From Sisyra terminalis (taxonomy: Eukaryota > Arthropoda > Insecta > Neuroptera > Sisyridae): a stretch of 64,000 bases of DNA. The stretch lies in contig OY292276.1 of the NCBI GenBank assembly GCA_958496175.1, forward strand, positions 10,000,001-10,064,000. Direction: 5' to 3'. Below the pieces are notes generated by a model, which was not told the DNA's origin, ran no database searches, and saw nothing but the letters and a program-made list of their open reading frames with translations. Below are positions 1 through 11,095 of this stretch, piece after piece. Made by a program: the position numbers and the translations under genes. The first letter of the stretch is position 1; every line of letters starts with the position of its first letter.

Positions 1-488
1 AATAAATACATTAGTGAGCGAATATCGAGAAGAAGAAATTCGGTGAACTAAAAGAAAATGGTTTAATTATATAGTTGAAATTCAGATATTTTAATAATAA
101 GTGCATAGATACACAAAGGTTATACTTGATTATGGAGGAACTGGGTTTCGTGCAATTGGACAAATTTTAATTTCACGGTAGTTTTGTACATTGCAGTAGT
201 GAAATAGTTTCGAGAAAAGGGTTCATACGAGAGTCGAGACTAGAAAATGGGATTTCTATTAATATTCTAAATATCTCATATCATTATATACAACAATTTT
301 ATTCTAAGTAACATTTTATTAAATATGTATTTTTAAAGTTGACAAAATGTGTTTTTAAGAATGATTTTGGTTTTCGTAAGAGAAATAAGAAAAGTAATAA
401 TTTTCATATACCACTACAAATAGTAAATTTAAAAAGAAAATATAATCTACGCCTACGTTACGCCGACGAAGTTGCGGAGATCAACTAG
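1..488 (+). mobile_element. Helitron-like element, 3' part (5' end outside window)
   Basis: This matches the 3' parts of the copies ending at 22315 and, reversed, at 56401. It ends with a small hairpin at 461-476 (CGC, bulged C, GAC, loop GAA, GTT, GCG), then CTAG at 485-488 and a T. A hairpin about 10 bases before a terminal CTAG, inserted before T, is the classic Helitron 3' end. No protein is encoded, so this is a non-autonomous copy. The hairpin has a G-T pair where the 22315 copy has G-C. Membership of the same family as the other two copies is certain from alignment by eye; the class assignment is inferred. Confidence 0.72.
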
Positions 489-1326
489 TTCTAACTATTT
501 ACAATTGGAAGCCTAAACCATCATGAGAGATATCAATGCGTGGATTCTAATCAGTAATTGCGATTTTCTTCGAATGAAGAAATTATCATTTTTTGGTTTC
601 AATTTTCTCTAACATTTCCGTTTTGTCGAACGTTTTATTAGAAACTTTTCAATTTTTCACCCATTTTTCCTAGTTCTTAATAGTTGGCGCAACGTTTTCC
701 TTATTACTATTCTCCGGGTGTTTTTGTATGTTCAGATGTAGGTATGTGAAACGAGATTCTTTCTTATTACCGACACGCAATCTGTATGAATAAAATATGC
801 ATTTCGGTCTCGTTATAGAATCGAGAGATTGTGGCATAAATCAATGCGGAGTTTGGCCCGAAAATTTATCACCGGCACATCAAAACGCTTAATAATATCT
901 CCTTGGTGTCGACTCAACTACGTTTATTCCATTCGTTTTATGTATATACATACATTCAATTTTACATTTACAGTGTAGAGAGACATTCGTGAAAATTTCC
1001 CGCATTTCTATCGTATCGTAAACTTTATATATGCTGGCCCCGAACTGAACTAAATTTACGTTCAGTTCATTGAATTGTTTAGATTGTGAAAATTAATTAA
1101 TCTAGGAACAAGTTTGAGTTGAATGGATGAGTGATCTTGAAGTTTATTTGTTAAGTTTTGCAAAAGAAAATTTATGATTTTATTTTAAGAAATATTTAAA
1201 TTAATGTTTTATTTTATTTTTATCGATATTTGCTGTCGATTGCAAAGTTTTGTCTTCCTAAATTCATTGTTTGAGAATAGGAATTGTTTTGCAAATAAAA
1301 AAATACATATCTTTTTCTGTCAAATA
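489..1326. other. Unassigned A+T-rich DNA
   Basis: No coding remnant, repeat or structural RNA was recognised. It may be host intergenic or intronic DNA. Confidence 0.4.
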
Positions 1327-1410
1327 TGTAGGGTAAAGGTTCGCGGGTATAAAGGTCCACCATAAGAAAAATACTAGTGGCATATTGATATTTTTAACTA
1401 TAATGTTAGG
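1327..1410 (+). repeat. Short dispersed repeat related to 24438-24560
   Basis: The block around GGTATAAAGGTCCACC and the following ACTAGTGGCATATTG recur in reverse orientation at 24438-24560, beside a Tc1/mariner transposase remnant. It may be the terminal region of that transposon family. No target duplication was found. Confidence 0.5.
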
Positions 1411-1530
1411 GATTAGGAAGTTAAGTCGTTAAATCGATAAGTAAATTACATTTTCGTTAAATCGATAGTAATTGCAACTAAGTAATCTATTAATTTAGCA
1501 TTGGTATATAACTCATGTCTCCCTGTAGCT

Positions 1531-2600
1531 TAGGGTGTCCGTTATTTCCCAAATTGATTTTTTTACAGCGATCGCCCCCTGAATTTTTAGTTTAAGATAC
1601 AATAAAAAATTATCCAATACAATTAAGCTCTTAATTTCTTGATTAAACCGTGCCGGAATCATGTTAATTTTACCATTTAAATAACAAGGGATTATTTGAC
1701 TTTTTACTTTTAATTTTTTTTCTCAGAAACAAATAAATCAAAAGATTTAATATTAAATTATTCTGACGTAAAATTTAACGCTCTACAAAAAAGGTCTCTT
1801 ATGAATTTTCGATTAAATCACTCCATTAAAAGTTATTCAACATATAACTTGAATTAATTTGTTTAATTTGTATTTTGTAATTTATTCAACATTTAATTAG
1901 TTGACTACAAGTTCTAATAAATTTCTCATTGATAGCGTCAGGTAAAATGGTAAAAATTCGAATTTTAATTGAACTTTTGTCGATACTCTCATTAATTAGT
2001 ATGAAATTCACTTTGTAGGTACAAAATATTGATTGAAGTTTGGAAATTTATCCAGGATAAATTGAATTTCACGACTATAGCGAATTCGGATCTTATGTCA
2101 CCTGTTTTAATTGTCAAAACATTTTTTTTTATTTAATTTTCAATTCAAGCCATAAAATTAACATAAATAATCACTGGCGCTCTAATGATACTAATTTTTA
2201 TCTTCTCTTCCAATGATTTTATAGTTAAAAAAGTAAAAATGAGCAAAAAATTGAAAATATTGCAAGATTTATATTAGGCACAAGTGAAATATTGAATAAC
2301 TTTTAATGGAGTGATTTAATCGAAAATTCATAAGAGACCTTTTTTGCAGAGCGTTAAATTTTACGTCAGAATAATTTGATTTTAAATTTTTTGATCCATT
2401 TGTTTCTGAGAAGAAAAATTAAAAGTAAATAGTCAAATAATCCCATGTTATTTAAATGGTAAAAGTAAAATGATTCCGGCACGGTTTAACCAAGAAATTA
2501 AAAGCTTAATTGTATTGGATAATTTTTTTTATATCTTAAACTAAAAAATCATGGGGCGATTGCTGTAAAAAAATCAATTTGGGAAATAACGGACACCCTA
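1531..2600 (+). mobile_element. hAT-like foldback element, copy 1
   Basis: The ends are perfect inverted repeats starting TAGGGTGTCCG and closing CGGACACCCTA. The element is flanked by an exact 8-bp direct repeat, CTGTAGCT, at 1523-1530 and 2601-2608. The arms are near-mirror images of about 320 bases each (to about 1850 and from about 2280), around a unique centre of about 430 bases. An 8-bp target duplication and a TAGGG end are typical of the hAT superfamily. No transposase is encoded. A reversed copy lies at 44921-45991. The motif GCTCTACAAAAAAGGTCTCT (1780 onward, mirrored near 2331) also occurs in other foldback families here. Confidence 0.88.
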
Positions 2601-2608
2601 CTGTAGCT

Positions 2609-4737
2609 GCAATAGAATTATATTAATATTGGCCAACCATTTCGGCCTATATTTAACACAAAATTTAAAATAAGATAAACTTTTATTGTTGCAGTTACCT
2701 GTTGATTCAATAAATTTCCATTTACTTTTAGCTGATTTCCACTGATATCATTTCAACATTTCATTCAATGTTGATTAGAACTTCGCAAATAAAGCTGGCG
2801 TTTTTTTTTAATTTTATTAGTTTCAATATTGCCAACCAAACGTTCGTATTAAACCCAGAACCAAAATGCATATTCACTTAAAAGTCGATTAAACGATTCG
2901 GGCACAAAGAGCAATGCAAAACGAGCGACAAAAAAACCGAAAATTCTATCGCACATACAAAGAGATAATATTAATGTTCAAACAGAGAATGAAGATGAGA
3001 TGTGGAGGACGAAAAGGGAAAAAAAAAACGCCAGGCAAAGTGGAAATATCTAAACGTTGACTTTCAAATATAATATCCATAGCGTCGTCTATAAACTTAT
3101 TTCAAGATAAAGTGGAAGGAAATTGAATCTCGAACAAAACGAGGAAAACATATTTAGCTGTAACAAAATTGAATATACCATCCAACTTTATTTCCAATAT
3201 AGACATTATTTAACAAACTTACCATCTATATCTATATGTGTGCACTTCATTATTAATTTCCTAATATGATTTTCTCCCAAACGAAACATGATTAAGATGC
3301 ACGATAATAATATGGATGGAAACATTAAAAGTTGTCAGCATATAATTTACAGCACCAAAAAAAAGTTAAATGAGAAATTTTATTGTGAAATAACTCAAAA
3401 CTTTCCATCAAATTTATTTGGTGTGAAAAGATAAGCTAAATCGTTAACCATTCAAAAATCAACAATATACATAGCGATAAGTTGCGACGATATTTCATGG
3501 ATAATGATTCTATTTAATATCAGCTATGAAACATTATATCCAGTCTGATTTATTAGAGGTGTTGTTAGTACATCTTGTATGACAACAATTGAAATTTATG
3601 TAAGAGAAATGGGCAACAGTTTATCTTCTGCGAACCCAACTAGCACAATTCGACCGAAACCACATCTATTTTAATTCTCCATTTCTTCCTCAAATCAAAC
3701 CACTTGTGGAAAAAGAACAGCTGAGGATAAAAAGGAAAATGCTGTTTTAAAAAAAAAAAAGCTTTTATATTTTATTAGGAAAACAATATGGTATTACAGT
3801 AATAAACTGATCGATATCTATAATATAAACCGGTAAAGTTTACAAAGGAAATCCAGGAATTCCTAATTACGAATGAATTACAGAAATGTGAACAAAAATA
3901 AATAGGATGTTATATAGATGATTGCTTTGCATAATTGTATTAGGAAATATTTTTATTCAGGTGAAATTATCTTTTCGTTATTGGATGGTTATCAATTTAA
4001 AAGACAAAGAATGGTCTACCAATAAATATCAATCGTAAATGCACTGAAAACACTGTGATAGTATTTTAAAAGTGTTTTTTACCTAAAAGTTTATGGAATT
4101 TAGTTTATTAAAAACAATTCCATAATGAAAACTCAAAATTGTATTCTTAACATTAATCCTGAGAAAATCCTGTTTATTAATAAACTAAACTGCAGTTCTG
4201 CATCAAATTTTCAAAAGTTTCTCAACTTAGCTTAAAATAGACTTAAAAAATCAGTTGTTCTAATTCCTTATGCTTAACGAAAGATATAACGATTTAACGA
4301 AAAGATAGTCAATTTTTTTTGACAGCTTTTATAAAAGGTTTGAATCTTCAGTCTGTCTTCAAGAGAAAAAATATGTCTTACATCTGATATTATTTAATTT
4401 TCTAAAATCGAAGTAATAACACTGAAATCCTTTGTAGAACTTCTTTTTCTTGTCTATAAAATTGATGTAATTTTCTTTGAAAGTTTTAACGGTAACCATT
4501 GGTTTATATCGTTAGAGAACACCCCAAAATTTAACTATGCTTTGGAACTATTTGATAGAAAATTTTTTGTAAGATATTAATTATTTTGAATTTTTAGTGG
4601 ACAAAATTGTCAAAGGATTATAATTTGAAAAACGGGAAAAATTATTGTTTTTTGTAAAATGTAAAGCTTTTTGATATTTGCTTAAAAACCCATGGAAAAA
4701 ATAACCAAAATCTAGGGAAAATCCCAGTTTCATTTAG
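2609..4737. other. Unassigned A+T-rich DNA
   Basis: Homopolymer runs occur (for example 3749-3760). No coding remnant, inverted repeat or tandem array was recognised. Confidence 0.4.
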
Positions 4738-5510
4738 CGGTTCCTCCAAGTCTGTCATCCAAGGTTATGCTGTACAAGGCAGTGCTCAGACCAACATGGG
4801 CATATAGGGTCCAACTCTGGAATGTGGCAAAGCTCCAAGGTTTGTAAATTACACAGGTTGCCCCATTAGAAAAAAAAAGACGTCATACGAAGAAATTTGA
4901 AATTTGAATCAGTCGAATCAGTCTGAAGATATGTAAGAATTTCTTCTGGATACGTCACGAAGCCACCATGAGGCCGCCTGTGTATTTTATAAACCTTGGC
5001 AAAGCCCAGCAACATTAAAATGATCAGAAGATGCCAAAGTAAAATCCTTCGTCCATTTCTTGGAGCTGGTCTCAGGAATCTATATCTATCCTGGTATCAG
5101 GAATGACATCATTCAGCGGGACCTAAACGTTGAGGATATCATTGAATTCATTAAGGAGCTCACAATTCGATACGTAAAAAGGGTGGAAGAACACCCAAAC
5201 AAGTTGGTCTTGGGAACACTAAATGACCCCCCCAACAAGAGACTAAAAAGAGGGCACATTAATGTTTTCTTGTAATTTTAAGAAGGTTAAACAAATTTTA
5301 TCAAGCCGTTGTATGGTTTTGGATTTTATATCTTGTTTCTTTTTTTTTCTTATATATAGTTGTTAAAATTTTTACCACCATTGTTCCCTCATGACGATGG
5401 TCAGAGGAATGTAAATGTTTTCTAATTTTGTAAAGTCAGACTAATGTAGGCTAGGGACCCTACGGGTTCAATTCCTACCAAATAAATTAAAAAGTTTAAA
5501 AAATTTAGCG
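4738..5510 (+). pseudogene. Jockey-type non-LTR retrotransposon, end of ORF2 and 3' UTR
   Basis: The first part reads as the conserved post-catalytic part of Jockey reverse transcriptases: MLYKAVLRPTWAYRVQLWNV, then, after the MITE at 4836-4998, SNIKMIRRCQSKILRPFLGA. The stretch 5060-5275 stays open and continues with IQRDLNVEDIIEFIKELTIR and ends near RLKRGHINVFL, the usual basic C-terminus. In the intact family this protein copies element RNA at the target site. Only the last fraction of ORF2 remains, and the frame is broken before 5060. The tail after 5276 is a T-rich 3' UTR-like stretch, ending near an A-rich run at about 5490. The removal of one copy of the MITE target duplication restores the frame. 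Confidence 0.85.
4836..4998. mobile_element. 163-bp MITE, Mutator-like, inserted in the Jockey remnant
   Basis: Ends are inverted repeats (CAAGGTTTGTAAATTACACA and its near complement at 4977-4998). It is flanked by the 9-bp repeat GCAAAGCTC at 4827-4835 and GCAAAGCCC at 4999-5007 (8 of 9 match). The second copy at 24561-24725 also has an 8-of-9 matching 9-bp duplication. Nine-base duplications fit Mutator-like elements. Deleting element plus one duplication rejoins the Jockey reading frame. Confidence 0.82.
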
Positions 5511-5639
5511 GTTCAGCAATGTATTCAAATATCAGAATTTGTGAAAAAGAAAATGTATTCTTTGAAAAAGAAAAGGAAAAGTAATATTAACATAATTTGA
5601 AAAAACCCAGAGATTTTTTTTTTACAATGAAGATGCGCA

Positions 5640-6290
5640 ATCATGTGGTAGCTATATATGGAAAAAATAGACCTTTAGAGCTTTTCTATAAATATTGAAC
5701 TTTCGAAATATTTTTGACGCCATTAGTTGGTGTTTTTTTATCGCTCGAAAGATTTGAAAGACAAAGCTCCATAGCTTAAATATTTTCCGGAAAAACCCTT
5801 TTGAAGAAAAAGCTTGAATTGGGTCATTTTCCAAATATTTAAATTTTGAGAAAAAAGGGCCATTTATTGGTGCTTCTTTGTTGTTTGCGAGTTTCGAAAG
5901 AAAAGGCTTCATAGCTTGTATATTTTCTCCGAATACACTGTTCAAAGAAAAAGCTCTTTGGTCATTTTTGAAATATTTAATTTTTCATAAATTTTTCCAC
6001 CATCAAGTGGCGTTTTTTCGTAGAAATTATTTTATCATTCGCATTTTTAATATCAATATAATATAACAGTGTTTTCCAGGAAAATATACAAGTAATAAAG
6101 CTTTTTATTTCAATTATTTCGAGCGAAGAAAACACTATTTAATGGCGTAAAAACATTTCGAAATTTCTCCATTTAAAGAAAAGCTCTTAACGTTAAGTTA
6201 GAACTACATAGGGTTTTCCTGGAAAATATATGAACTAATTTTTTCCCCGAACTCTTGAACGTCAAAAAAACACCAAAATATTTCGTTGCA
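5640..6290. repeat. Decayed tandem/inverted repeat block
   Basis: Three diverged units of about 125-140 bases start near 5709, 5833 and 5968 with AAATATTT and contain a GGTGTTTTTT/GGCGTTTTTT segment and an AAGAAAAAGCTT-like segment. From about 6080 the same motifs return in reverse orientation. It has no coding capacity. Confidence 0.5.
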
Positions 6291-6632
6291 ATTTTATTTT
6301 TTTTCCAAATTCCAAAAGTGTAGTGGTAACTTGAAGGATGTTATGGTATGCAATAGATCTTTGTCAGAAAACAATTGTGGTGTCACTAGTTATGATAGAA
6401 ATCATATGTATGAACTTTCGATACCATTGAGGGTGAACACAACTATTATACGGCTGAAATCCACGGTATGTTGACTTGTATGCAGGGATATTTGTGGAGA
6501 GGGTTGGAAAATAGCGATATACCTACACATATTTTCTGAAACCGAAGCTTTATTAAAGACTTTAGTTAATCCATAGATTAATTGAAAATTGATACGGAAG
6601 TGTCAGCATATTCTGAAAAACCTCCGCACTTA
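6291..6632. other. Unassigned DNA
   Basis: Nothing recognised. A 62-codon open frame at 6286-6474 has no family resemblance. Confidence 0.35.
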
Positions 6633-7080
6633 TCTTCTATTATTATAAAGAGGAAATATTTGATTGTTTGTTTGCTTTGAATAGGCTCCGAAACTACTTG
6701 ACCGATTTGAAAAATTCTTCCACTGTTGGGAAGCTACACTGTTTCCGGTGAACATAGGCTATATTAAATTTTCAAAAAAGTTAGGGATCCATACTAAAAC
6801 TCTAATAATGTAACCCACAGTCTGAAAAAATTATCAAAAAACATTCTTTTATCGCGTGCGCTGCGAAAACTATTGGTTATAGAACAAAATAATGTAGTAC
6901 GATTTTGCAGAACATATCATTGTCTACAAAAAATAGAGCGGGAAAATTTAATTTTTTTCCCTTACTGTGTTTTGAAATTGTGCAGCCGTGATGATGGCAG
7001 CCAAAAACTGTTGAAACGCGTCGTAGTAAAGAAGAAATTGAGTCATAAGACATATATTATTATTTATTAATTAATGAGTT
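6633..7080 (+). mobile_element. Helitron-like element, 5' end
   Basis: Starts TC after an A, then TATTATTATAAAGAGGAAA, the same head found reversed at 51916. The following block around GGCTCCGAAACTACTTGACC and GGTGAACATAGGCTATATT matches the 51740-51900 region base for base over long stretches. No CTAG hairpin end was found downstream, so the 3' part is missing or too diverged. The right boundary is approximate. Confidence 0.6.
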
Positions 7081-8929
7081 GAAAATAAATAAAAATATTT
7101 ATCAATGTTAAAATTATTTTGTAATTAAATTTTTCACATGCTATTTTTCAAAAATTTTTTTAAACTTCTACTGTAATTCGACGAAGAAAAAGTTTACCAA
7201 CATTTGCTTCACTGAATTTAAATATATAATCGATCGTCTCCATTATTCTGATTTGTTTACAAACACTTTTTAGTTCAAAGTAATTGGCTTTCAGCTTTTG
7301 AGATCTCATTTGAGGAAAAAAGCTTCGAAAGCTCGTTGAAAACTTTTATTGTTACTTCAAAAAAAAAAAAGAAGAAAAAACTTTGAACGAAAAAAATATG
7401 AAAAACATTGAATGATAAAATCAACTTTGAAGGTTTCCCTGGAACAATCAACTTTTTTTTTTTTTGTGTTAGAAATCCGTCTATTGCAAATGCACTTTGT
7501 TGATGAATAAAAAAACTTTTAAGTGATAAAAATAATAATAATTAATTAAAACAAGTCTTGAACGTTGCCAAGACAATAGGGGTTGTTTTGAAAGAAAGCG
7601 GTTTATAAATTTATTGTTGGTTGTAAGAGGCTATTAATGGGGAGCTCAATTAAAATAATAATAAATCATTCAAGGGATATAATATGAAAAAGAGGGATGT
7701 TTTTTTTGGCATTTCCTGATTTTTTGTTTGGTGCATAATTAGTTGTAACTCAGAAAGAGTCTTTTGCTTGCGTTTTTTGTTGGTGGCAACTGCAGTGTCC
7801 AATTATCATATACGATGTTGGTGCAAAGTAAATGTTTTTTTTTTTTTTTTTTGGAAAAAAGTAGTGGGTGGTAGTGCAGTCAGGATATGCAGAGATGTTT
7901 TATTCGGTTCAGTATATACTGTTATATATATATATAATATGCTGTGATATTGTCAAGCAGCCAGCGACAAAGTTAGGGGCGAGAATGTTAGAAACCTAAT
8001 TTGAATTTGCAGTCGGGTGGAATGGCGAAGTGGGTTTTGCACGATGGGGGTGGGTGCACGGGGTGGCTGATTGTGTGCTTCAGCTTACATACATATAAGG
8101 AGCAAGATGATGTGGCCTTAAGAGTATTATACTATTTAATGCATACCATTTATAATATAAAGTAGATTTAGGTTAACTGTTGTCACCAAATTTGGTGGTG
8201 GTATCGTATCGTCGTAAATGAAGACCTCGTACAATAAACACTTTGATATTCGAGACATTTAAGATGAAAAACTAGGTCTTCAAATAGCAGTTAAATGGTC
8301 GGGCTTTTATTAAGCCCATAAAATTCCGGCTTAAATTAATTTGTTGATTAAAATTGGAAAAATAAATGAGCTTTCTTGTTTTTTTTAATGCGAATGGAAA
8401 AAAGTTTGGATGATTTTTTTCGTCAAATGTTTCGTATACAAGGCTAAAATGATTTTGACATTTCAATGGGGTTGAAATTATTTTAAAACAATCCTTCAAA
8501 TTAAAGAAGAGGCTTGAATATTCAAGTGATAGTCCTAGAACTTAGAGTTTGGACATTTTTTTATGATATTCGTGACATACATATGTAGTTTAAATGTTTT
8601 GAGCTTTGCAATGATATCTTCCAGAATTTCGTGTATAATTTAATAATACTTATTTTGTTTACTAATAAATTGGCTTGATTTTGAAAAAATCGTATTGCAA
8701 AATCAATTGATTCAGTACTAGTGAGCTTTTTCATGTCCTAGAACGTAATTTTCCAACCCTCATTGGGTGTCCATCTCTCAATTGAAAAATGTGGAAAAAA
8801 TTAAATTTTTCATACTTTCGTTCTGGTTTTACACTAGACTACTAGAGGAATAAATTGAGGAAAAACATTTTGCTAATACAAGTAAAAAAATTTTTTTTTA
8901 TTTATTTTTAGCAGAATCTACATAGTGTT
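7081..8929. other. Unassigned A+T-rich DNA with homopolymers
   Basis: Long A and T runs (about 7360, 7450 and 7832-7851) and a short TA repeat near 7925-7940. No gene or element recognised. Confidence 0.4.
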
Positions 8930-9620
8930 GAAATTAAAAAGCTTTTATTTCTTTGACTTATTATGGGAAGGAGCAGTTCTAATGGACTGCACCTGCTTTT
9001 TTTCTAGTCCTTAAATCTATCAGGGAGATCTGTGGGGTCCCAAATTTGAAATCGCTTTTTGATCTCACTATCATTTCAAAGGTTACCACTATGTCGTTAG
9101 AATGATCGTTTAGCTTCTGCAGATGGTTTTTGCTGTAATTTTAAGTTTCCTGCCTTATTGTATATTATTATTATATATTCCTGCCTTATTGGTATATCGA
9201 TGTCATCATGAATTTTAGTGTTTTTAATATACCAGGGAGCATAAGCTCCTTGGTCGGAGGGTTTTTGATTGGAATTTTTGGAGAATCTCAAATTTAGAAC
9301 TACAGTGCAATCTCTCTAATTCGGCACTATTAAAAACTGGAGGGTGGCAGATTATTGGAATATTCGGATTACTGGATTATAGTGAAAAAGTCATAGGTAA
9401 TGAATAAATTAAAGTATTTCATAGCGGGAATAAATGAAGAGGGGCGAGGAATGCGTGGGTGGAGGGTACCGGATTATTGGACGTGCCGGATTAGTGAGAT
9501 CAGACTGTAGATGCAGTACCCCAGAGTTGGATACCGTAGATCCAGATGAGCTTTAGTATAACCTTGGAAATTAGGAGCTTGTTTTCCACCGAAAGTAAGG
9601 AATTATAAATTTTTCAATCC
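8930..9620 (-). pseudogene. Jockey-type retrotransposon, ORF2 C-terminal part, minus strand
   Basis: Read leftward from about 9600 the sequence gives LSVENKLLISKVILKLIWIY and then GIQLWGTAS, the conserved thumb-region motif of Jockey reverse transcriptases. A MITE at 9303-9507 interrupts it. Beyond the MITE the same frame continues SSKFEILQKFQSKTLR, then a frameshift leads to APWYIKNTKIHDDIDIP (open at 9097-9291). The 3' UTR probably reaches about 8930. The RT core at 10451-11095 lies upstream on the same strand and is probably the same insertion, split by later elements at 9784-9976 and 10018-10438. Confidence 0.83.
9303..9507. mobile_element. 205-bp pogo-like MITE inside Jockey remnant
   Basis: Terminal inverted repeats start CAGTGCAATCTCTCTAATTC and end GCCGGATTAGTGAGATCAGACTG at the right, and a TA flanks each side (9301-9302, 9508-9509). 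The CAGT...TAATCCGGC-type end and TA duplication fit the pogo/Tc1-mariner group. Removing element plus one TA gives a continuous Jockey frame (GTAS then SSKFE), which independently confirms the insertion boundaries. Confidence 0.88.
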
Positions 9621-9783
9621 AATAAAAAAATTACGTTTTTAAAATGCATTTTTTTTCTAAAAGTTGAATAGTTCATACAATTGAATTAAAATAGTAAAAC
9701 TAATTAAAATAGTAAACTAGCAAAAAATCAGTGAAAACTAAACTTTTCTCAGAGTAGGGTGTTGGGGTTTCTGCTATATCTTA

Positions 9784-9976
9784 GGTGTCTCATATAAAAA
9801 GAACTAGAGAACTCCTTATTAAAAAAAATTCAAGAAAATGTTTTGGCAGGTGGGAAAATTATCCTACTAATAGTGATGAACGGATGATTGGCTCATTCGA
9901 AGGTTTTTCCCATTTACCAATACATTTTCTTGTATTTTTAATTTAGTAATTTTCTAGTTCTTTTTATATGAGCCAC
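9784..9976. mobile_element. About 190-bp palindromic MITE
   Basis: Inverted ends contain CATATAAAAAGAACTAGA and, mirrored, TCTAGTTCTTTTTATATG. The arms extend to about 60 bases each with AAGAAAATGT inside. CTTA occurs at both outer edges but is too short to prove a target duplication. Superfamily not assigned. Confidence 0.7.
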
Positions 9977-10017
9977 TTATTCAGGTACATTCTTAGATGT
10001 TTAACTATGTCTTTTAT

Positions 10018-10438
10018 TGTGTATACAATATATAGAATATATTGCGGTCCAATTTATGTAGTATAATTTAATATAATAATATATAAAAATCATACTGAAC
10101 AGAAGTCCAAACAAAAATATTCGTGACGTATTGCCCAGATACGTATTTCGATTGCCAAACAATCTTCCTCAGTGGTCACCAAGTAGTTTGGTAGTAGTCA
10201 AATAGTTGATCCAAATTACTTGATGACCACTGAGGAAGATTGCTTGGTAATCGAAATACGTATCTGGGCAATACGTCATGAATATTTTTGTTTGAACTTC
10301 TGTTCAAATTTATGCTTATGGTATGATTTTTATATATTATTATATTAAATTATACTACATAAATTGAACCGCAATATATTCTATATATTGTATACACAGT
10401 ATAACTGTTCAAAATCAGCGAAAAAATCTTATTTTGAT
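10018..10438. mobile_element. Palindromic Penelope-like non-autonomous element, copy A
   Basis: Two arms of about 180 bases mirror each other from TGTGTATACAATATATAGAA to its complement at 10380-10399. A unique tail of about 40 bases (CTGTTCAAAATCAGCG and following) extends only the right side and is shared with the 36479 copy. The whole unit is flanked by the exact 12-bp repeat TATGTCTTTTAT at 10006-10017 and 10439-10450. Duplications of 9 and 12 bases in two copies argue for a retrotransposition-type insertion rather than a TA-specific DNA transposon. Inverted pseudo-LTRs plus an asymmetric tail are known for Penelope-like elements; no GIY-YIG or RT coding remains. Confidence 0.75.
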
Positions 10439-10450
10439 TATGTCTTTTAT

Positions 10451-11095
10451 ATTTCCCTGCCATTTTCCATTCCTTTTATGCTATTCTATCCAGCAACTCG
10501 GGAGCTTTTCGGTAGGTTCTTCTGGTGTTTCTACCGTCGCTAATATTGCAGTGTCATTCCTAAATATGGCTGTTACTACTTTGTCATTCGTTGGAATATC
10601 TGCTGTTGACATTGGGTATATCAGTAGCCCCAACATGCTACCCTGGGAAAAGTTTTCACTGATTTTTTTGCTTAGGTTCTTCTGGTGTTTCCACCGTCCC
10701 TAATATTGCAGTGTCATTCATAAATGACTCTTTTATTTTGAAAGTGGCGTAAGTCCATTTCAAGGACGGTCTATATGGTGATTCTTCTTCATGTAACTAG
10801 AACAAAGTATGTTAATTATTTAACTGCTAAGTTTTCAGAAATTACTGATTTTATTTTAGTTGTTAACAAAAACGCCAATTATTCCCTCCTCCTTTGTATT
10901 TTATGTTCCTATGGTTAAAAATGATAATACTTTAGGGATTGTTCTTGAAATAGACTTAACTCATTTTCAAAATAAACGGCGTATATATGACTGCTACTAT
11001 TTTGTCATGCGTCGAAATGTTTGCCGTTGACATTGGGTATATCAGTAGCCCCAACATGCTACCCTGGGAAAAGATTTCGCTGATTTTTTTGCTTA
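10451..11095 (-). pseudogene. Jockey-type RT core with internal duplication, minus strand
   Basis: Leftward reading gives QGSMLGLLIYPMSTADIPTN, followed by the catalytic region as FRNDTAILATVETPEEP, where an intact enzyme has YADDT. The aspartate pair is damaged, so the copy is dead. The same block occurs twice: 10451-10671 and 10672-11095 (SMLGLLIYPMSTAN again at about 11075). The second is split by an inverted-repeat insertion at about 10731-10985. It is best read as the upstream part of the Jockey copy at 8930-9620. Confidence 0.82.
10731..10985. mobile_element. Inverted-repeat insertion in Jockey RT duplicate
   Basis: ATTTTGAAAGTGGCGTAAGT at the left is mirrored by ACTTAACTCATTTTCAAAAT at the right. 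ATGACT occurs in the Jockey sequence on both sides and may be the target duplication. The right arm (from about 10881) recurs at 13394-13490. Confidence 0.55.

Noticed and set aside
5449..5485. GGGTTCAATTCCTACC resembles a tRNA T arm
   Set aside because: No D arm, anticodon arm or acceptor stem can be formed, and it lies in the 3' UTR of a Jockey remnant.
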